A DNA stretch of 52,749 nt from Deltaproteobacteria bacterium (GTDB lineage: Bacteria > Desulfobacterota > RBG-13-43-22), in contig JACQYK010000172.1 in NCBI GenBank assembly GCA_016208255.1, positions 1 through 52,749 on the forward strand, given 5' to 3'. Below, piece after piece: positions 18,488-26,881 of the stretch. Position numbers and translations under genes: made by a program. The notes under the pieces are model-generated. The model searched no databases. It worked only from the letters and a program-made list of their open reading frames with translations, and was not told the origin of the DNA. Numbering within the stretch: the stretch's first letter is position 1; every line of letters starts with the position of its first letter.

Positions 18488-18950
18488 TTATTTTTTTTAG
18501 CAAATCCACCATCTCAATGGCTGCTATGGCTGCACTCCAGCCTTTATTTCCGGCCTTGGAGCCGGCCCGCTCGATGGCCTGCTCCAGGGTATCGGTGGTC
18601 AGCACCCCAAAAGCCATGGGGACCCCGGTCTCCAGAGAGGCGTTGGCGATGCCTTTGGACATCTCGGCGCTGACGTATTCAAAATGAGGGGTCGACCCCC
18701 GGATTACCGCTCCGAGACAAATAATGGCATCATATTTTTTTTTCAAAGCCAACTGCTTGGCCACCAGGGGAATTTCAAAGGCCCCCGGCACTTTATACAC
18801 CGCCACATCTTCCTCTCTGGCACCATTCCGATTCAAGGCATCCAGGGCCCCCCCAACCAGATGTTCGCCGATAAAATCATTGAACCGGCTTACCACCAGG
18901 GCGAATTTCATCCCTTCGGCTTGCAGTTTTCCTTCAAATATCCTGGCCAT
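18480..18950 (-). CDS. ribH: 6,7-dimethyl-8-ribityllumazine synthase
   Basis: RibH condenses 5-amino-6-ribitylaminouracil with dihydroxybutanone phosphate to lumazine, the step before riboflavin. The 156-residue length is normal. Motifs seen are [16 protein letters not shown], the loop [15 protein letters not shown] with its catalytic His, and [12 protein letters not shown]. The enzyme often forms icosahedral 60-mers. It ends in TAG overlapping nusB. A 128-bp spacer of short repeats separates it from ribBA. Confidence 0.97.
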   Translation of the reverse strand: MARIFEGKLQAEGMKFALVVSRFNDFIGEHLVGGALDALNRNGAREEDVAVYKVPGAFEIPLVAKQLALKKKYDAIICLGAVIRGSTPHFEYVSAEMSKGIANASLETGVPMAFGVLTTDTLEQAIERAGSKAGNKGWSAAIAAIEMVDLLKKINE

Positions 18951-18969
18951 CGGCCTTCCTCCTTTAATA

Positions 18970-19060
18970 AAATAAGGTTCAAGGTGTAAGGTTTAAGGTC
19001 CAAAGAAAAACCGTATACCTTATACCGTGGACCTTGGACCTTAACTTGCTTGACCCCTTG
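18970..19060. repeat. AAGGTTCAAGG/GGACCTT short-period repeat with inverted arms
   Basis: Degenerate units (GGTTCAAGG, GTTTAAGGT, ACCTTATACC, GGACCTTGGACCTT) make up the spacer between ribBA and ribH. The left and right halves are roughly complementary, so the transcript can fold into a long imperfect hairpin. Confidence 0.6.
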
Positions 19061-19078
19061 AACCCTGTACTTATGGAA

Positions 19079-20308
19079 TTATGATTTCACCGCTTCTCCG
19101 CCACTGGCGCCCAAATCAAGCAGGTGACCCATTTTCTGCCGTTTGGTTTTCAGGTAATTGATATTCTCTTTCTTAGGGGTAATTTCAATGGGTACCCGTT
19201 CGGTGACCTGAAGGCCGTATCCTTCCAATCCGATTATTTTCTTGGGATTATTAGTCATTTGGCGCATCTTCCGAACCCCAAGGTCGGACAATATCTGGGC
19301 ACCGATCCCGTAATCCCTCAAATCGGGCTTAAATCCCAGGGCCTCATTGGCCTCCACCGTATCCTTGCCCTGATCCTGAAGCGCATAGGCCCTAAGCTTG
19401 TTGACCAGTCCTATTCCGCGTCCCTCCTGATGGATATACAACAATACGCCGCTACCCTCTTTTTCAATCTTTTTTAAAGCGGCTTTAAGTTGTTCCCCGC
19501 AGTCACACCGGAATGACCCGAAGACATCACCGGTCAGGCATTCGGAATGGACCCGGACCAGGATCTCTTTTCTGGAGTCGATTTCCCCCTTAACCAGGGC
19601 CAGATGCTGGTGCTCATCCACATCGTTCTCATAAACAATGGCTTTAAAAGTGCCATAAGGAGTCGGCAAAACCGTCTCCGCTCGACGATGGACGAAGGAT
19701 TCGTTTTTAAAACGATATTCGATCAGGTCCTGGATGGTAATGATTTTAAGGTTGTGCTCCCGGGAAAAAGACTCCAGATCCGGCATCCGGGCCATGGTCC
19801 CGTCATCCTTCATGATCTCACAAATGACCCCAAAGGGCTTTAAGCCGGCCAGACGGGACAGATCCACGGAACCTTCGGTTTGCCCGGTCCGGACCAATAC
19901 CCCTCCTCTCCGGGCCCTCAAAGGAAAGACATGGCCCGGACTGACCAGGTCTTCCGGCTGGGCCTGGTCGTTAATAGCCGCCAAAATAGTCGCAGCCCGG
20001 TCGGCGGCGGAAATTCCGGTGGTCACGCCTTTGCGAGCCTCAATAGATACCGTAAAGGCCGTTTTAAGGTTAGAGGTATTGTGACGGACCATCATCGGCA
20101 ATTGTAACTGTTCAACCTTTTCAGGTGTCAGGGAGAGGCAAATAAGACCCCGTCCGTATCTGGCCATGAAATTGATGGCTTCAGGCGTAATCTTTTCGGC
20201 TGCCATGGTCAAATCCCCTTCATTTTCCCTATCTTCATCATCGACCAGGATGATCATCTTCCCGGCCCGGATATCTTCCAGGGCATCTTCTATAGTCGAA
20301 ATCGGCAT
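19079..20308 (-). CDS. ribBA: bifunctional DHBP synthase / GTP cyclohydrolase II
   Basis: The N-terminal half (residues about 1-200) makes 3,4-dihydroxy-2-butanone 4-phosphate from ribulose 5-phosphate; the motif [16 protein letters not shown] carries its acidic metal site. The C-terminal half (about 205-400) is GTP cyclohydrolase II with zinc ligands in [18 protein letters not shown] and the catalytic motif [10 protein letters not shown]. The 409 residues match the usual fusion. It lies in the ribD-ribE-ribBA-ribH order, so all riboflavin enzymes sit together. No FMN riboswitch is visible upstream of any rib gene here. Confidence 0.97.
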   Translation of the reverse strand: MPISTIEDALEDIRAGKMIILVDDEDRENEGDLTMAAEKITPEAINFMARYGRGLICLSLTPEKVEQLQLPMMVRHNTSNLKTAFTVSIEARKGVTTGISAADRAATILAAINDQAQPEDLVSPGHVFPLRARRGGVLVRTGQTEGSVDLSRLAGLKPFGVICEIMKDDGTMARMPDLESFSREHNLKIITIQDLIEYRFKNESFVHRRAETVLPTPYGTFKAIVYENDVDEHQHLALVKGEIDSRKEILVRVHSECLTGDVFGSFRCDCGEQLKAALKKIEKEGSGVLLYIHQEGRGIGLVNKLRAYALQDQGKDTVEANEALGFKPDLRDYGIGAQILSDLGVRKMRQMTNNPKKIIGLEGYGLQVTERVPIEITPKKENINYLKTKRQKMGHLLDLGASGGEAVKS

Positions 20309-20327
20309 AATAAAACTCCTTCAAAGC

Positions 20328-20397
20328 CGTCAGCAATCAGCGGTCAGCGGTCAGTTTAGTCTTTTTGCTGAATGCTGAATGCTGATCGCTGATCGCT
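20328..20397. repeat. CAGCGGTCAG / CTGAATG short-period inverted array
   Basis: Several CAGCAAT/CAGCGGT units are followed after a T-rich loop by CTGAATG/CTGATCG units in inverted sense. The arms can pair into a hairpin of about 24 bp in the ribE-ribBA spacer. Confidence 0.65.
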
Positions 20398-20401
20398 TCT
20401 T

Positions 20402-21055
20402 TTACAAAAATCCATGTTCTCTCAAAAAATCCTCATTCACCTTTGACTTTAATAACCCGTCCTCTTTTCGGCGGGATAAAAACTGATAGACATATTTCCC
20501 GATCAGGTCGGTCTCCAGGTTTACTTCGTCTCCGATCTTTTTTCCCGCCAGGGTGGTTTGGGCACCGGTATGGGGGATAATGGTCAATTCCAGGTCCTTC
20601 TCACCAACCCTATTAACGGTTAAACTGACCCCGTCGACGGCGATGGATCCTTTTTCCACGATGAAGGGCCTTAATGATTCCGGAAAGGAAATGGTTAGCC
20701 TGAAGAAATTCTCTTGAAATTCTTTGTGAACAATCCGGCCGGTTCCATCAATATGGCCGGTAACCCAATGCCCCCCCAGCCGGTCGGACAATCGCAAGGC
20801 CCTTTCCAGATTGACTTGATCCCCGACCTTGAGTTTCCCCAGATCGGAACGGGTCAGGCTTTCTTCCGAGACATCAACCGAGAAGGAGTTTTCTGTCCAG
20901 GTTGTGGCCGTCAGACAGACTCCGTTCACGGCCACACTTTCTCCCAGATTCCTTTCTTCCCAGGGGAATTCCGGTTTGATCGACAAAAGGGCTTTATCCC
21001 TTTTCTTCTCAATTCGGAGAACGACCCCCTGTCCTTCTACTAATCCGGTAAACAT
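20402..21055 (-). CDS. ribE: riboflavin synthase, alpha subunit
   Basis: Riboflavin synthase dismutates two lumazine molecules to riboflavin. The 217 residues show the two homologous lumazine-binding halves: MFTGLVEGQG...SVAVNGVCLT (about 1-95) and GHWVTGHIDGTG...SIAVDGVSLTVN (about 97-195). The final stretch KYVYQFLSRR is typical. It sits between ribD and ribBA with repeat-filled spacers on both sides and would act as a homotrimer. Confidence 0.97.
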   Translation of the reverse strand: MFTGLVEGQGVVLRIEKKRDKALLSIKPEFPWEERNLGESVAVNGVCLTATTWTENSFSVDVSEESLTRSDLGKLKVGDQVNLERALRLSDRLGGHWVTGHIDGTGRIVHKEFQENFFRLTISFPESLRPFIVEKGSIAVDGVSLTVNRVGEKDLELTIIPHTGAQTTLAGKKIGDEVNLETDLIGKYVYQFLSRRKEDGLLKSKVNEDFLREHGFL

Positions 21056-21059
21056 TGCG

Positions 21060-21255
21060 GTCTATCTGGTCGGTTTTGTCTATTTGGTCTGTTGAGTAAT
21101 ATGTTTTTTGCCTCAAGCCTCAAGCCTCAAGCCTCAAGCCTCAAGCCTCAAGCCTCGTGCCTCACGCCTCACGCATTTTTAGTCTATTTGGTCTATTTAG
21201 TCGATCCAGTCTGTTTGGTAAGCTACTTTTCGCCTAACGCCTCACGCCTAACGGT
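21060..21255. repeat. tandem CAAGCCT array and TCTATTTGG array
   Basis: Between ribE and ribD, six exact or near-exact copies of the heptamer CAAGCCT (21113-21157) are followed by CGTGCCT/CACGCCT variants. They are flanked by repeats of the type TCTATTTGG (21061-21090 and 21181-21220), and a CGCCTAACGCCTCACGCC tail ends the array. There are no spacers, so it is not CRISPR. Confidence 0.85.
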
Positions 21256-21267
21256 TTTTATATTATC

Positions 21268-22374
21268 TCACGTTTCGGGATAGGCTTCCACTAAAATATC
21301 CCCGGACCATGGTTTAACACTCATCTCTTTCAGCCGGATGGCTTCGGTCATCCTGGTTATCCCTGCTCCTCCGATCATTCCTACGGCCTTTCGGCCTCCG
21401 ATAAGGCAGGGGGCGATAAAAATAATCAGTTTATCCACCAGGCGTTCCTTTAGGAAAGAACCGTAAACCTCGGCCCCTCCTTCAACTAAAAGGCTGGTAA
21501 TTCCCCGCCGGCCCAAATCGGTCAGCAGTTCTTTGATAGAGATCTGTCCGCCCCGGGCCGGCAGGGAGAGAATCTCCACTCCCTTTTTTTCCAGCTTTTG
21601 CCTTTTTTGGTCCCGGACCTTGGTCCCGCTGACTATCAGGGTCTTGGCCGGACCCTCCAGAATTCGCGCCTTCAGGGAAATCCGCAATTGGGGGTCCAAG
21701 ACGATCCTCAAAGGATCTTTGATCTTTCCCCGAGGTAATCTTACGGTCAGCAGTGGATCATCGGTAATCACAGTCCTAATGCCAACCACAACCCCATCCA
21801 CCCGGTTTCGCAGGTGGTGCACCCTAAGCCGGGACCGTTCGTTGCTGATCCATTTTGAATCACCGGTCCGGGTGGCGATCCGACCGTCGAGGCTGACCGC
21901 CGCTTTCAAGATGACGAAAGGCAGACCGGTTGTAATCCATTTTATATAAACCTCGTTCAGACGCCGGCAATCTTCCTCCAGGACCCCCCGAACCACCTTG
22001 ATCCCCTGGGATTGAAGCCGATCGGCCCCGCCCCCTTTAACCACCGGGTTGGGATCGGCCAATCCAAAAACCACTTTTTTTATTCCGCTTTCTATAATGG
22101 CCTGAGTGCAGGGAGGCGTTCGGCCGAAATGATTGCAGGGTTCCAGATTCACATACAGGGTCGCCCCTTTGGCCTCTTTCCCTGCCTGGGCGATGGCCAT
22201 CGGTTCGGCATGGGGACCGCCGGCCTTTTGATGAAATCCCTGGCCGACCACCCTCCCTTTTCGGACCACTACCGCTCCGACCATCGGATTGGGAGAGGTT
22301 CTCCCCAGACCCTTTCGGGCTAGACGCAGGGCCATTTTCATATAGAGGTTAGCTTTTGCAGTAGGCGAGGGCAT
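21268..22374 (-). CDS. ribD: bifunctional pyrimidine deaminase/reductase
   Basis: RibD deaminates and then reduces the pyrimidine intermediate in riboflavin synthesis. The N-terminal cytidine-deaminase fold has the zinc motif HAE (GGPHAEPMA) and PCNHFGRTPPC (about residues 50-85). The C-terminal reductase domain starts near residue 145 (FVILKAAVSLDGRIAT) and includes SLLVEGGAEV. The length, 368 residues, is normal. nrdR lies 71 bp upstream on the same strand, a common pairing. Confidence 0.97.
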   Translation of the reverse strand: MPSPTAKANLYMKMALRLARKGLGRTSPNPMVGAVVVRKGRVVGQGFHQKAGGPHAEPMAIAQAGKEAKGATLYVNLEPCNHFGRTPPCTQAIIESGIKKVVFGLADPNPVVKGGGADRLQSQGIKVVRGVLEEDCRRLNEVYIKWITTGLPFVILKAAVSLDGRIATRTGDSKWISNERSRLRVHHLRNRVDGVVVGIRTVITDDPLLTVRLPRGKIKDPLRIVLDPQLRISLKARILEGPAKTLIVSGTKVRDQKRQKLEKKGVEILSLPARGGQISIKELLTDLGRRGITSLLVEGGAEVYGSFLKERLVDKLIIFIAPCLIGGRKAVGMIGGAGITRMTEAIRLKEMSVKPWSGDILVEAYPET

Positions 22375-22445
22375 AGGGAATGGTGAGAAACGGGGAACGA
22401 GTAACGAGCAACGATAATCCCTTTTTCCTCGTCACCCGCGGTCCG

Positions 22446-22931
22446 TCACTTTTTATTTTTTTTATTTTCTTTCTTTTTCCGGCTCTCCAGCAGTTCCTTC
22501 AATTCCAGCACAAAGTCACCCGGGTCCTTGAATTGGCGGTAAACAGAGGCGAACCGCACATAAGCCACATCATCCCATTCGTGGAGCTTACTCATGACCA
22601 ACTCTCCGATTTCCGAGGTGGCAATTTCCTTTCGTCCGGAGTCCTGGAAAGATTGTTCCAAAAAATCTATGAATTCTTCAATGGCTTCAACGCTGATCGG
22701 ACGCTTCTTGCAAGCCACCTGGATCCCTTCGACGATCTTTTCCCGTTGAAAAGGCTCCCGTCGTCCATCCTTTTTGATCACCACCGGATGGATTTCCTCC
22801 ACTTTCTCATAGGTGGTAAACCGGCGCTGACAGGCGTCACATTCCCGCCGTCGCCGGATCATGATCCCTTCCCGGCTGAGTCTTGAATCAACCACTTTGT
22901 TATTAAAAGAACCGCAATAAGGGCATTTCAT
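22446..22931 (-). CDS. nrdR: transcriptional repressor NrdR
   Basis: NrdR represses ribonucleotide reductase genes in response to ATP/dATP. It has an N-terminal zinc ribbon (C3, C6, C31, C34) followed by an ATP-cone domain (about residues 48-138, [16 protein letters not shown]). At 161 residues it is a little longer than usual because of a lysine-rich tail. It starts 3 nt after the dCMP deaminase stop, so the two nucleotide-metabolism genes are coupled. No nrd target genes lie in the window. Confidence 0.97.
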   Translation of the reverse strand: MKCPYCGSFNNKVVDSRLSREGIMIRRRRECDACQRRFTTYEKVEEIHPVVIKKDGRREPFQREKIVEGIQVACKKRPISVEAIEEFIDFLEQSFQDSGRKEIATSEIGELVMSKLHEWDDVAYVRFASVYRQFKDPGDFVLELKELLESRKKKENKKNKK

Positions 22932-22934
22932 TGA

Positions 22935-23396
22935 TCATTCCTTTCCGGAAAATTGAATCAACGTAACCTGGGCGGTTTTCAACAAGGCTTCGGAAAGGGC
23001 ATCGGCATATCCTTCCCGATAATAAATTTCCCTTATCCCGGCATTGATCAGCATCTTGGAGCAGATGACGCAGGGAAGGTTGGTACAATACAGAGTCGCC
23101 CCTTCAATGGAGACGCCGTGATGAGCAGCCTGAATAATCACATTCTGTTCGGCATGGATACCCCGGCATAATTCATGCCGTTCCCCGGACGGAATTCCTT
23201 CCTGTTCTCTAAGGCACCCGACATCCAGACAATGGGGAATGCCGGAAGGCGCGCCATTGTATCCGGTGGCCAGTATTCTTTTCCCTTTAACGGCAATAGC
23301 CCCCACCCGGCGTCGCAGGCAGGTCGAACGTCGGGCCACCAGTTCGGCAATATCCATAAAATAGACCGGCCAAGGGGGACGTTGGGGAGTGATCAT
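22935..23396 (-). CDS. deoxycytidylate (dCMP) deaminase, ComEB-like
   Basis: This zinc enzyme deaminates dCMP to dUMP, feeding thymidylate synthesis. The 153 residues contain the catalytic HAE motif ([14 protein letters not shown]) and the PCxxC pair ([16 protein letters not shown]); an extra Cys-rich insert ([13 protein letters not shown]) matches the dCMP-deaminase type with a second zinc. The conserved start region [18 protein letters not shown] is present. It precedes nrdR in the usual comEB-nrdR order. Confidence 0.93.
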   Translation of the reverse strand: MITPQRPPWPVYFMDIAELVARRSTCLRRRVGAIAVKGKRILATGYNGAPSGIPHCLDVGCLREQEGIPSGERHELCRGIHAEQNVIIQAAHHGVSIEGATLYCTNLPCVICSKMLINAGIREIYYREGYADALSEALLKTAQVTLIQFSGKE

Positions 23397-23457
23397 AAGA
23401 GATTCTTTCAGCTTAAGTCTGAGAATTTAATTCTGACTTTTAGGAATTACGTCCAAC

Positions 23458-23526
23458 CTGTTGCTGGTTGCTGGTTGCTCGTTGCTCGTAAAAACGAGTG
23501 ACCAGGAACGAGTAACCAGTAACTAA
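23458..23526. repeat. GTTGCTGGTTGCTCG / CGAGTAACCAG short-period inverted array
   Basis: TTGCTGG and TTGCTCG units (23460-23489) are mirrored by CGAGTGACCAG and CGAGTAACCAG units (23495-23522), giving an imperfect hairpin between rpiB and the dCMP deaminase gene. Confidence 0.7.
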
Positions 23527-23532
23527 TAAATT

Positions 23533-23985
23533 TCAAATCGGTTTGGTCGGGTCTTCATCCAATTTTCGGATCCTTCTCAAATGCCTCCCTTTTTCAAAAG
23601 GGGTTTCTAAAAAAGTCAGAACGATCTCCCGGGCCAACCCGGGTCCGACTACCCGGCTCCCCAAGGCCAGGATATTGGCATTATTATGGGCCCTGGCCAT
23701 CCGGACGGTATAGAGATCATTGCAGAGAGCAGCCCGGACTCCCGGCAGCCTGTTGGCGGTGATGGACATGCCGATTCCGGTCCCGCAAATCAGGATGCCT
23801 GTTTTTACCTGACCGGAGGAAACCGCCCGGGCCACCTTGAAGGCAAAATCCGGGTAATCCACCGATTCATCAGAAAAAGTCCCCACATCTTCCCAGCGGA
23901 CCCCTTTGGCTGAAAGCATTTCAAGAATGGTTTTCTTTAAAGCAAACCCGGCGTGATCGGCCCCGATCATCAGGTCAATTTTCAT
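23533..23985 (-). CDS. rpiB: ribose-5-phosphate isomerase B
   Basis: RpiB interconverts ribose 5-phosphate and ribulose 5-phosphate; ribulose 5-phosphate also feeds RibBA. The 150 residues from ATG 23983-23985 (MKIDLMIGADHAGF) carry GADHAGF, the catalytic Cys region LICGTGIGMSI and the ARAHNNANILALGSR motif of RpiB/LacAB. I prefer this start over an upstream frame because the family begins here and GGGAG precedes it. glyA, its usual neighbour, is missing. Confidence 0.95.
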   Translation of the reverse strand: MKIDLMIGADHAGFALKKTILEMLSAKGVRWEDVGTFSDESVDYPDFAFKVARAVSSGQVKTGILICGTGIGMSITANRLPGVRAALCNDLYTVRMARAHNNANILALGSRVVGPGLAREIVLTFLETPFEKGRHLRRIRKLDEDPTKPI

Positions 23986-24199
23986 ATTTTTCTTTCTCCC
24001 GAGGGACTCTGCAAAAATCATTAAAAAGGGGTACAGATAAAATCCTCCTGATGAGATCAGGAGAACGCAGGACAAACCGGGACATTATTCTCAAGTAAGG
24101 ATTTGGGGGGGCAGGAGGACACCATGAGGTACGCTGCCACAACCGTCTATGCCGTGGAATCCGTTAAACCTCAGGAACGAAGGACCTTCTTTAAAGCCC

Positions 24200-25438
24200 T
24201 CAGCTGTATTTTTTAAAAAGCAATACGGCATTGGTTCCCCCAAAACCGAAAGAATTGGTCATGGCGACATTCACTTGGGTCTTCCGGGCCACATGGGGGA
24301 CATAATCCAGATCGCATCCGGGATCCGGATTATCTAAGTTGATCGTTGGCGGAATGAGATCTTCCAGAATGGTCAGCGTGGTGAAAACCGCTTCCACTCC
24401 TCCGGCGCCGCCCAGCATGTGCCCGGTCATGGACTTGGTGGAGCTGACGGCCAGCTTGGAGCTATGGTCCTTGAATACCGCTTTGATGGCCAAGGTCTCC
24501 GCCGCATCATTCAGGTCCGTTGAGGTCCCATGGGCATTGATGTATTGGACCTGCTCCGGTTTCATCCCGGCATCATCCAGGGCCATTTGCATACACCGGA
24601 TCGCCCCGTCTCCATCCGGAGAAGGTTGGAACATGTGATAGGCATCCCCGGTCAATCCATAGCCCACAATCTCTCCCAGGATCGGAGCACCTCGCTCCAG
24701 GGCAAATTCCAAATCTTCCAGGATCATGATGCCGCTGCCCTCGGCCATGACAAACCCGTCCCGGTCTTTGTCAAAGGGCCGGGAGGCCTTTTCCGGTTCC
24801 TCATTTCGGGTGGAAAGGGCCCGCATGGCACAAAATCCACCCACGGCCAGGGGGGTGATTACCGCTTCCACCCCGCCGCAGATCATGGCCTTGGCCGCTC
24901 CTCTTTGGATCAGTTTGAATGAGTCACCTATGGCGTGGTTGCCCGCCGCACAAGCGGTCTCGATCGATAAATTAGGACCCTTGGCCCCGTATTCAATGGC
25001 GATCTCTCCCGGAGCCATATTGGCGATCAACATGGGGATAAAAAAAGGACTGATTCGATCCGGACCGCGATTGAGCATGAGGGTATGGGTGTCTTCAATG
25101 GTCCGGAGTCCTCCCAATCCGCAGCCGGTCACGACCCCCACCCGTGGGGCCAGTTCCGGGGTAATTTTCAATCCCGATTGTTCCATGGCCATCCGGGCCG
25201 CCCCCAGGGCGTAATGAACAAAGACATCCAGCCGTTTGATCATCTTCTGAGGGACAAAATCCTCAGACTTAAACCCCTTGATCTCACCGGCTATGCGGGT
25301 CTTAAATTTACTGGCATCAAAGCGGGTAATCGGTCCTATTCCCGACCGACCTTGGCACAAATTATCCCAGTTATCCTTCACCCCTACCCCCAGGGGGGTT
25401 ACCAGACCCAGTCCCGTAACTACCACTCTTTTTTTCAA
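24200..25438 (-). CDS. fabF: beta-ketoacyl-ACP synthase II
   Basis: FabF elongates acyl-ACP by condensation with malonyl-ACP. The 412 residues contain the active-site Cys163 (ETACAAGNHAIG), His in INAHGTSTDLND (about 303) and His in STKSMTGHMLGGAGG (about 340), plus the C-terminal NSFGFGGTNA. It starts 34 nt after acpP, as in most fab clusters. The 23986-24199 spacer downstream holds no gene. Confidence 0.98.
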   Translation of the reverse strand: MKKRVVVTGLGLVTPLGVGVKDNWDNLCQGRSGIGPITRFDASKFKTRIAGEIKGFKSEDFVPQKMIKRLDVFVHYALGAARMAMEQSGLKITPELAPRVGVVTGCGLGGLRTIEDTHTLMLNRGPDRISPFFIPMLIANMAPGEIAIEYGAKGPNLSIETACAAGNHAIGDSFKLIQRGAAKAMICGGVEAVITPLAVGGFCAMRALSTRNEEPEKASRPFDKDRDGFVMAEGSGIMILEDLEFALERGAPILGEIVGYGLTGDAYHMFQPSPDGDGAIRCMQMALDDAGMKPEQVQYINAHGTSTDLNDAAETLAIKAVFKDHSSKLAVSSTKSMTGHMLGGAGGVEAVFTTLTILEDLIPPTINLDNPDPGCDLDYVPHVARKTQVNVAMTNSFGFGGTNAVLLFKKYS

Positions 25439-25472
25439 AACCTTCCTCCTGGATAAAGGATTTCAACCCTGT

Positions 25473-25706
25473 CTACTGGGTGTTGGCCTTAATGTAATCA
25501 ATAGCATCCTGAACGGTTTTGATATTTTCGGCATCTTCGTCGGCAATAGAAATATTAAAGGCCTCTTCCATAGCCATAATCATCTCCACCAGATCCAACG
25601 AATCGGCTCCCAGATCATCTACAAAAGATGCCTTGGGAACCACGTCCTCTTCGGCAACGCTCAACTGCTCACAAATAATGGCCCTCACTTTTTCTTCAAT
25701 ATTCAT
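25473..25706 (-). CDS. acpP: acyl carrier protein
   Basis: ACP carries growing fatty-acyl chains on a phosphopantetheine arm attached to Ser36 in the motif [10 protein letters not shown]. The 77-residue acidic sequence is typical. It sits between fabG and fabF; a 200-bp spacer to fabG contains short TTCTGACTTCTGGA repeats near 25866-25900. Confidence 0.98.
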   Translation of the reverse strand: MNIEEKVRAIICEQLSVAEEDVVPKASFVDDLGADSLDLVEMIMAMEEAFNISIADEDAENIKTVQDAIDYIKANTQ

Positions 25707-25865
25707 GGGTAAGTACTCTCCTTTCGGTCTTTGTTTTGCTCTTGATATCTTTGGTCGACCTTGAGCCTTCCGTCAGGCAATCATACATAAACTGCAATGA
25801 ACAATCTGTCCAGAGAAAAAAACAGCCGGATCTGAGGCGGCCACGGTCGGAAAACCTTTTATTTT

Positions 25866-25900
25866 CTTCTGACTTCTGGATTCTGACTTCTGGATTCTAT
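25866..25900. repeat. TTCTGACTTCTGGA repeat
   Basis: Two and a half copies of a 16-nt TTCTGACTTCTGGATTC-like unit lie in the fabG-acpP spacer, close relatives of the units at 28115-28206. Confidence 0.55.
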
Positions 25901-25909
25901 TTTTATTTT

Positions 25910-26656
25910 TTACATATACATCCCACCGCTGATATGAATGACCTGACCGGTGATATAATTGGAAGCCCTGGAAACCAGAAAACCCACTAATTCGGCCACC
26001 TCTTCAGGTTGCCCGCTCCGGCCCATAGGAATCAGGTTTAAAAATTCCTGACGGACCTGTTCCGGAAGCACGGCGGTCATCTCGGTCTCTATAAATCCCG
26101 GTGCGACCGCGTTTACCTGAATCCCCCGGGAGGCCACCTCTTTAGCCACCGACTTGGTAAATCCGATGAGCCCGGCCTTGGAAGCGGCATAGTTGGCCTG
26201 GCCTGGATTCCCCATGACTCCGGAAACGGAGGCGATATTGACGATCTTTCCCGATTTATTCCTGATCATCGACCGGATCACCGCCTGGGTGCAATTAAAG
26301 GCCCCTTTCAGATTGATGGCCATGACCCGGTCCCAGTCCTCTTCCTTCATTCGCATCAGCAGTGAATCCTTGGTAATACCGGCATTGTTGATTAAAATAT
26401 CGATTCGGCCCCATTCCTTCTGTAAACCGTCAATTTGGGATTGCACCTCCTGAAAATCGGCCACACTGAAATAACAAATTTTCCCCCGGGCCCCTTTGGC
26501 CTCCACCTCCCGCAAGGTCTGTTCAGCCATAACCGGCTCCGGATCATAATGGTTCAAAAGCAAAACCGCATCCGGCCCGGCCAGGTACAGGGCAATGGCC
26601 CGTCCGATGCCCCGGGAGGCGCCGGTGATCAGGATGACTCGCTGGTCTTCATTCAT
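25910..26656 (-). CDS. fabG: 3-oxoacyl-ACP reductase
   Basis: FabG is the NADPH-dependent short-chain dehydrogenase that reduces 3-oxoacyl-ACP. The 248 residues show the cofactor motif TGASRGIGRA, the structural NNAG, catalytic Ser (ASVSG), Tyr-Lys (YAASKAG) and the AVAPGFIETEM loop. The ending ITGQVIHISGGMYM is typical. In the usual cluster fabD and fabH precede it; here a 162-bp inverted-repeat element and then etfA lie upstream. Confidence 0.95.
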   Translation of the reverse strand: MNEDQRVILITGASRGIGRAIALYLAGPDAVLLLNHYDPEPVMAEQTLREVEAKGARGKICYFSVADFQEVQSQIDGLQKEWGRIDILINNAGITKDSLLMRMKEEDWDRVMAINLKGAFNCTQAVIRSMIRNKSGKIVNIASVSGVMGNPGQANYAASKAGLIGFTKSVAKEVASRGIQVNAVAPGFIETEMTAVLPEQVRQEFLNLIPMGRSGQPEEVAELVGFLVSRASNYITGQVIHISGGMYM

Positions 26657-26680
26657 AATCTCGTCCTCGGTAACATTTAT

Positions 26681-26842
26681 CAGACAGGATCAACAGGATT
26701 TACCAGTATTTGATCAGGATCCGGACGATCCTGATCAACTTCAATCCGCTTCCAGCGGAAACCAATGATTCGGTTCGTCAGGGTGATTCGGTTTGCGCCT
26801 GGAAAGGCGCAAAAATCAAAGTAATCCTGTAAATCCTGTCTG
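26681..26842. repeat. inverted-repeat element with CAGACAGGATnnACAGGATT ends
   Basis: CAGACAGGATCAACAGGATT (26681-26700) is mirrored by AATCCTGTAAATCCTGTCTG (26823-26842). Inside are smaller hairpins (ATCAGGATCC...GATCCTGAT-like, GCGCCTGGAAAGGCGC). It is non-coding and fills the spacer between etfA and fabG. Confidence 0.75.
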
Positions 26843-26881
26843 GAAAAGTATTTAGATACCAAATTAAATATCAGTTTAAAC

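Noticed and set aside
21105..21175. CRISPR array
   Set aside because: The repeat is a 7-nt unit in direct contact with the next copy. There are no spacers, no 25-40-nt repeat and no cas genes.
20309..22445. FMN riboswitch upstream of riboflavin genes
   Set aside because: I looked for the conserved RFN-element blocks before ribD, ribE, ribBA and ribH and saw only short-period repeats.
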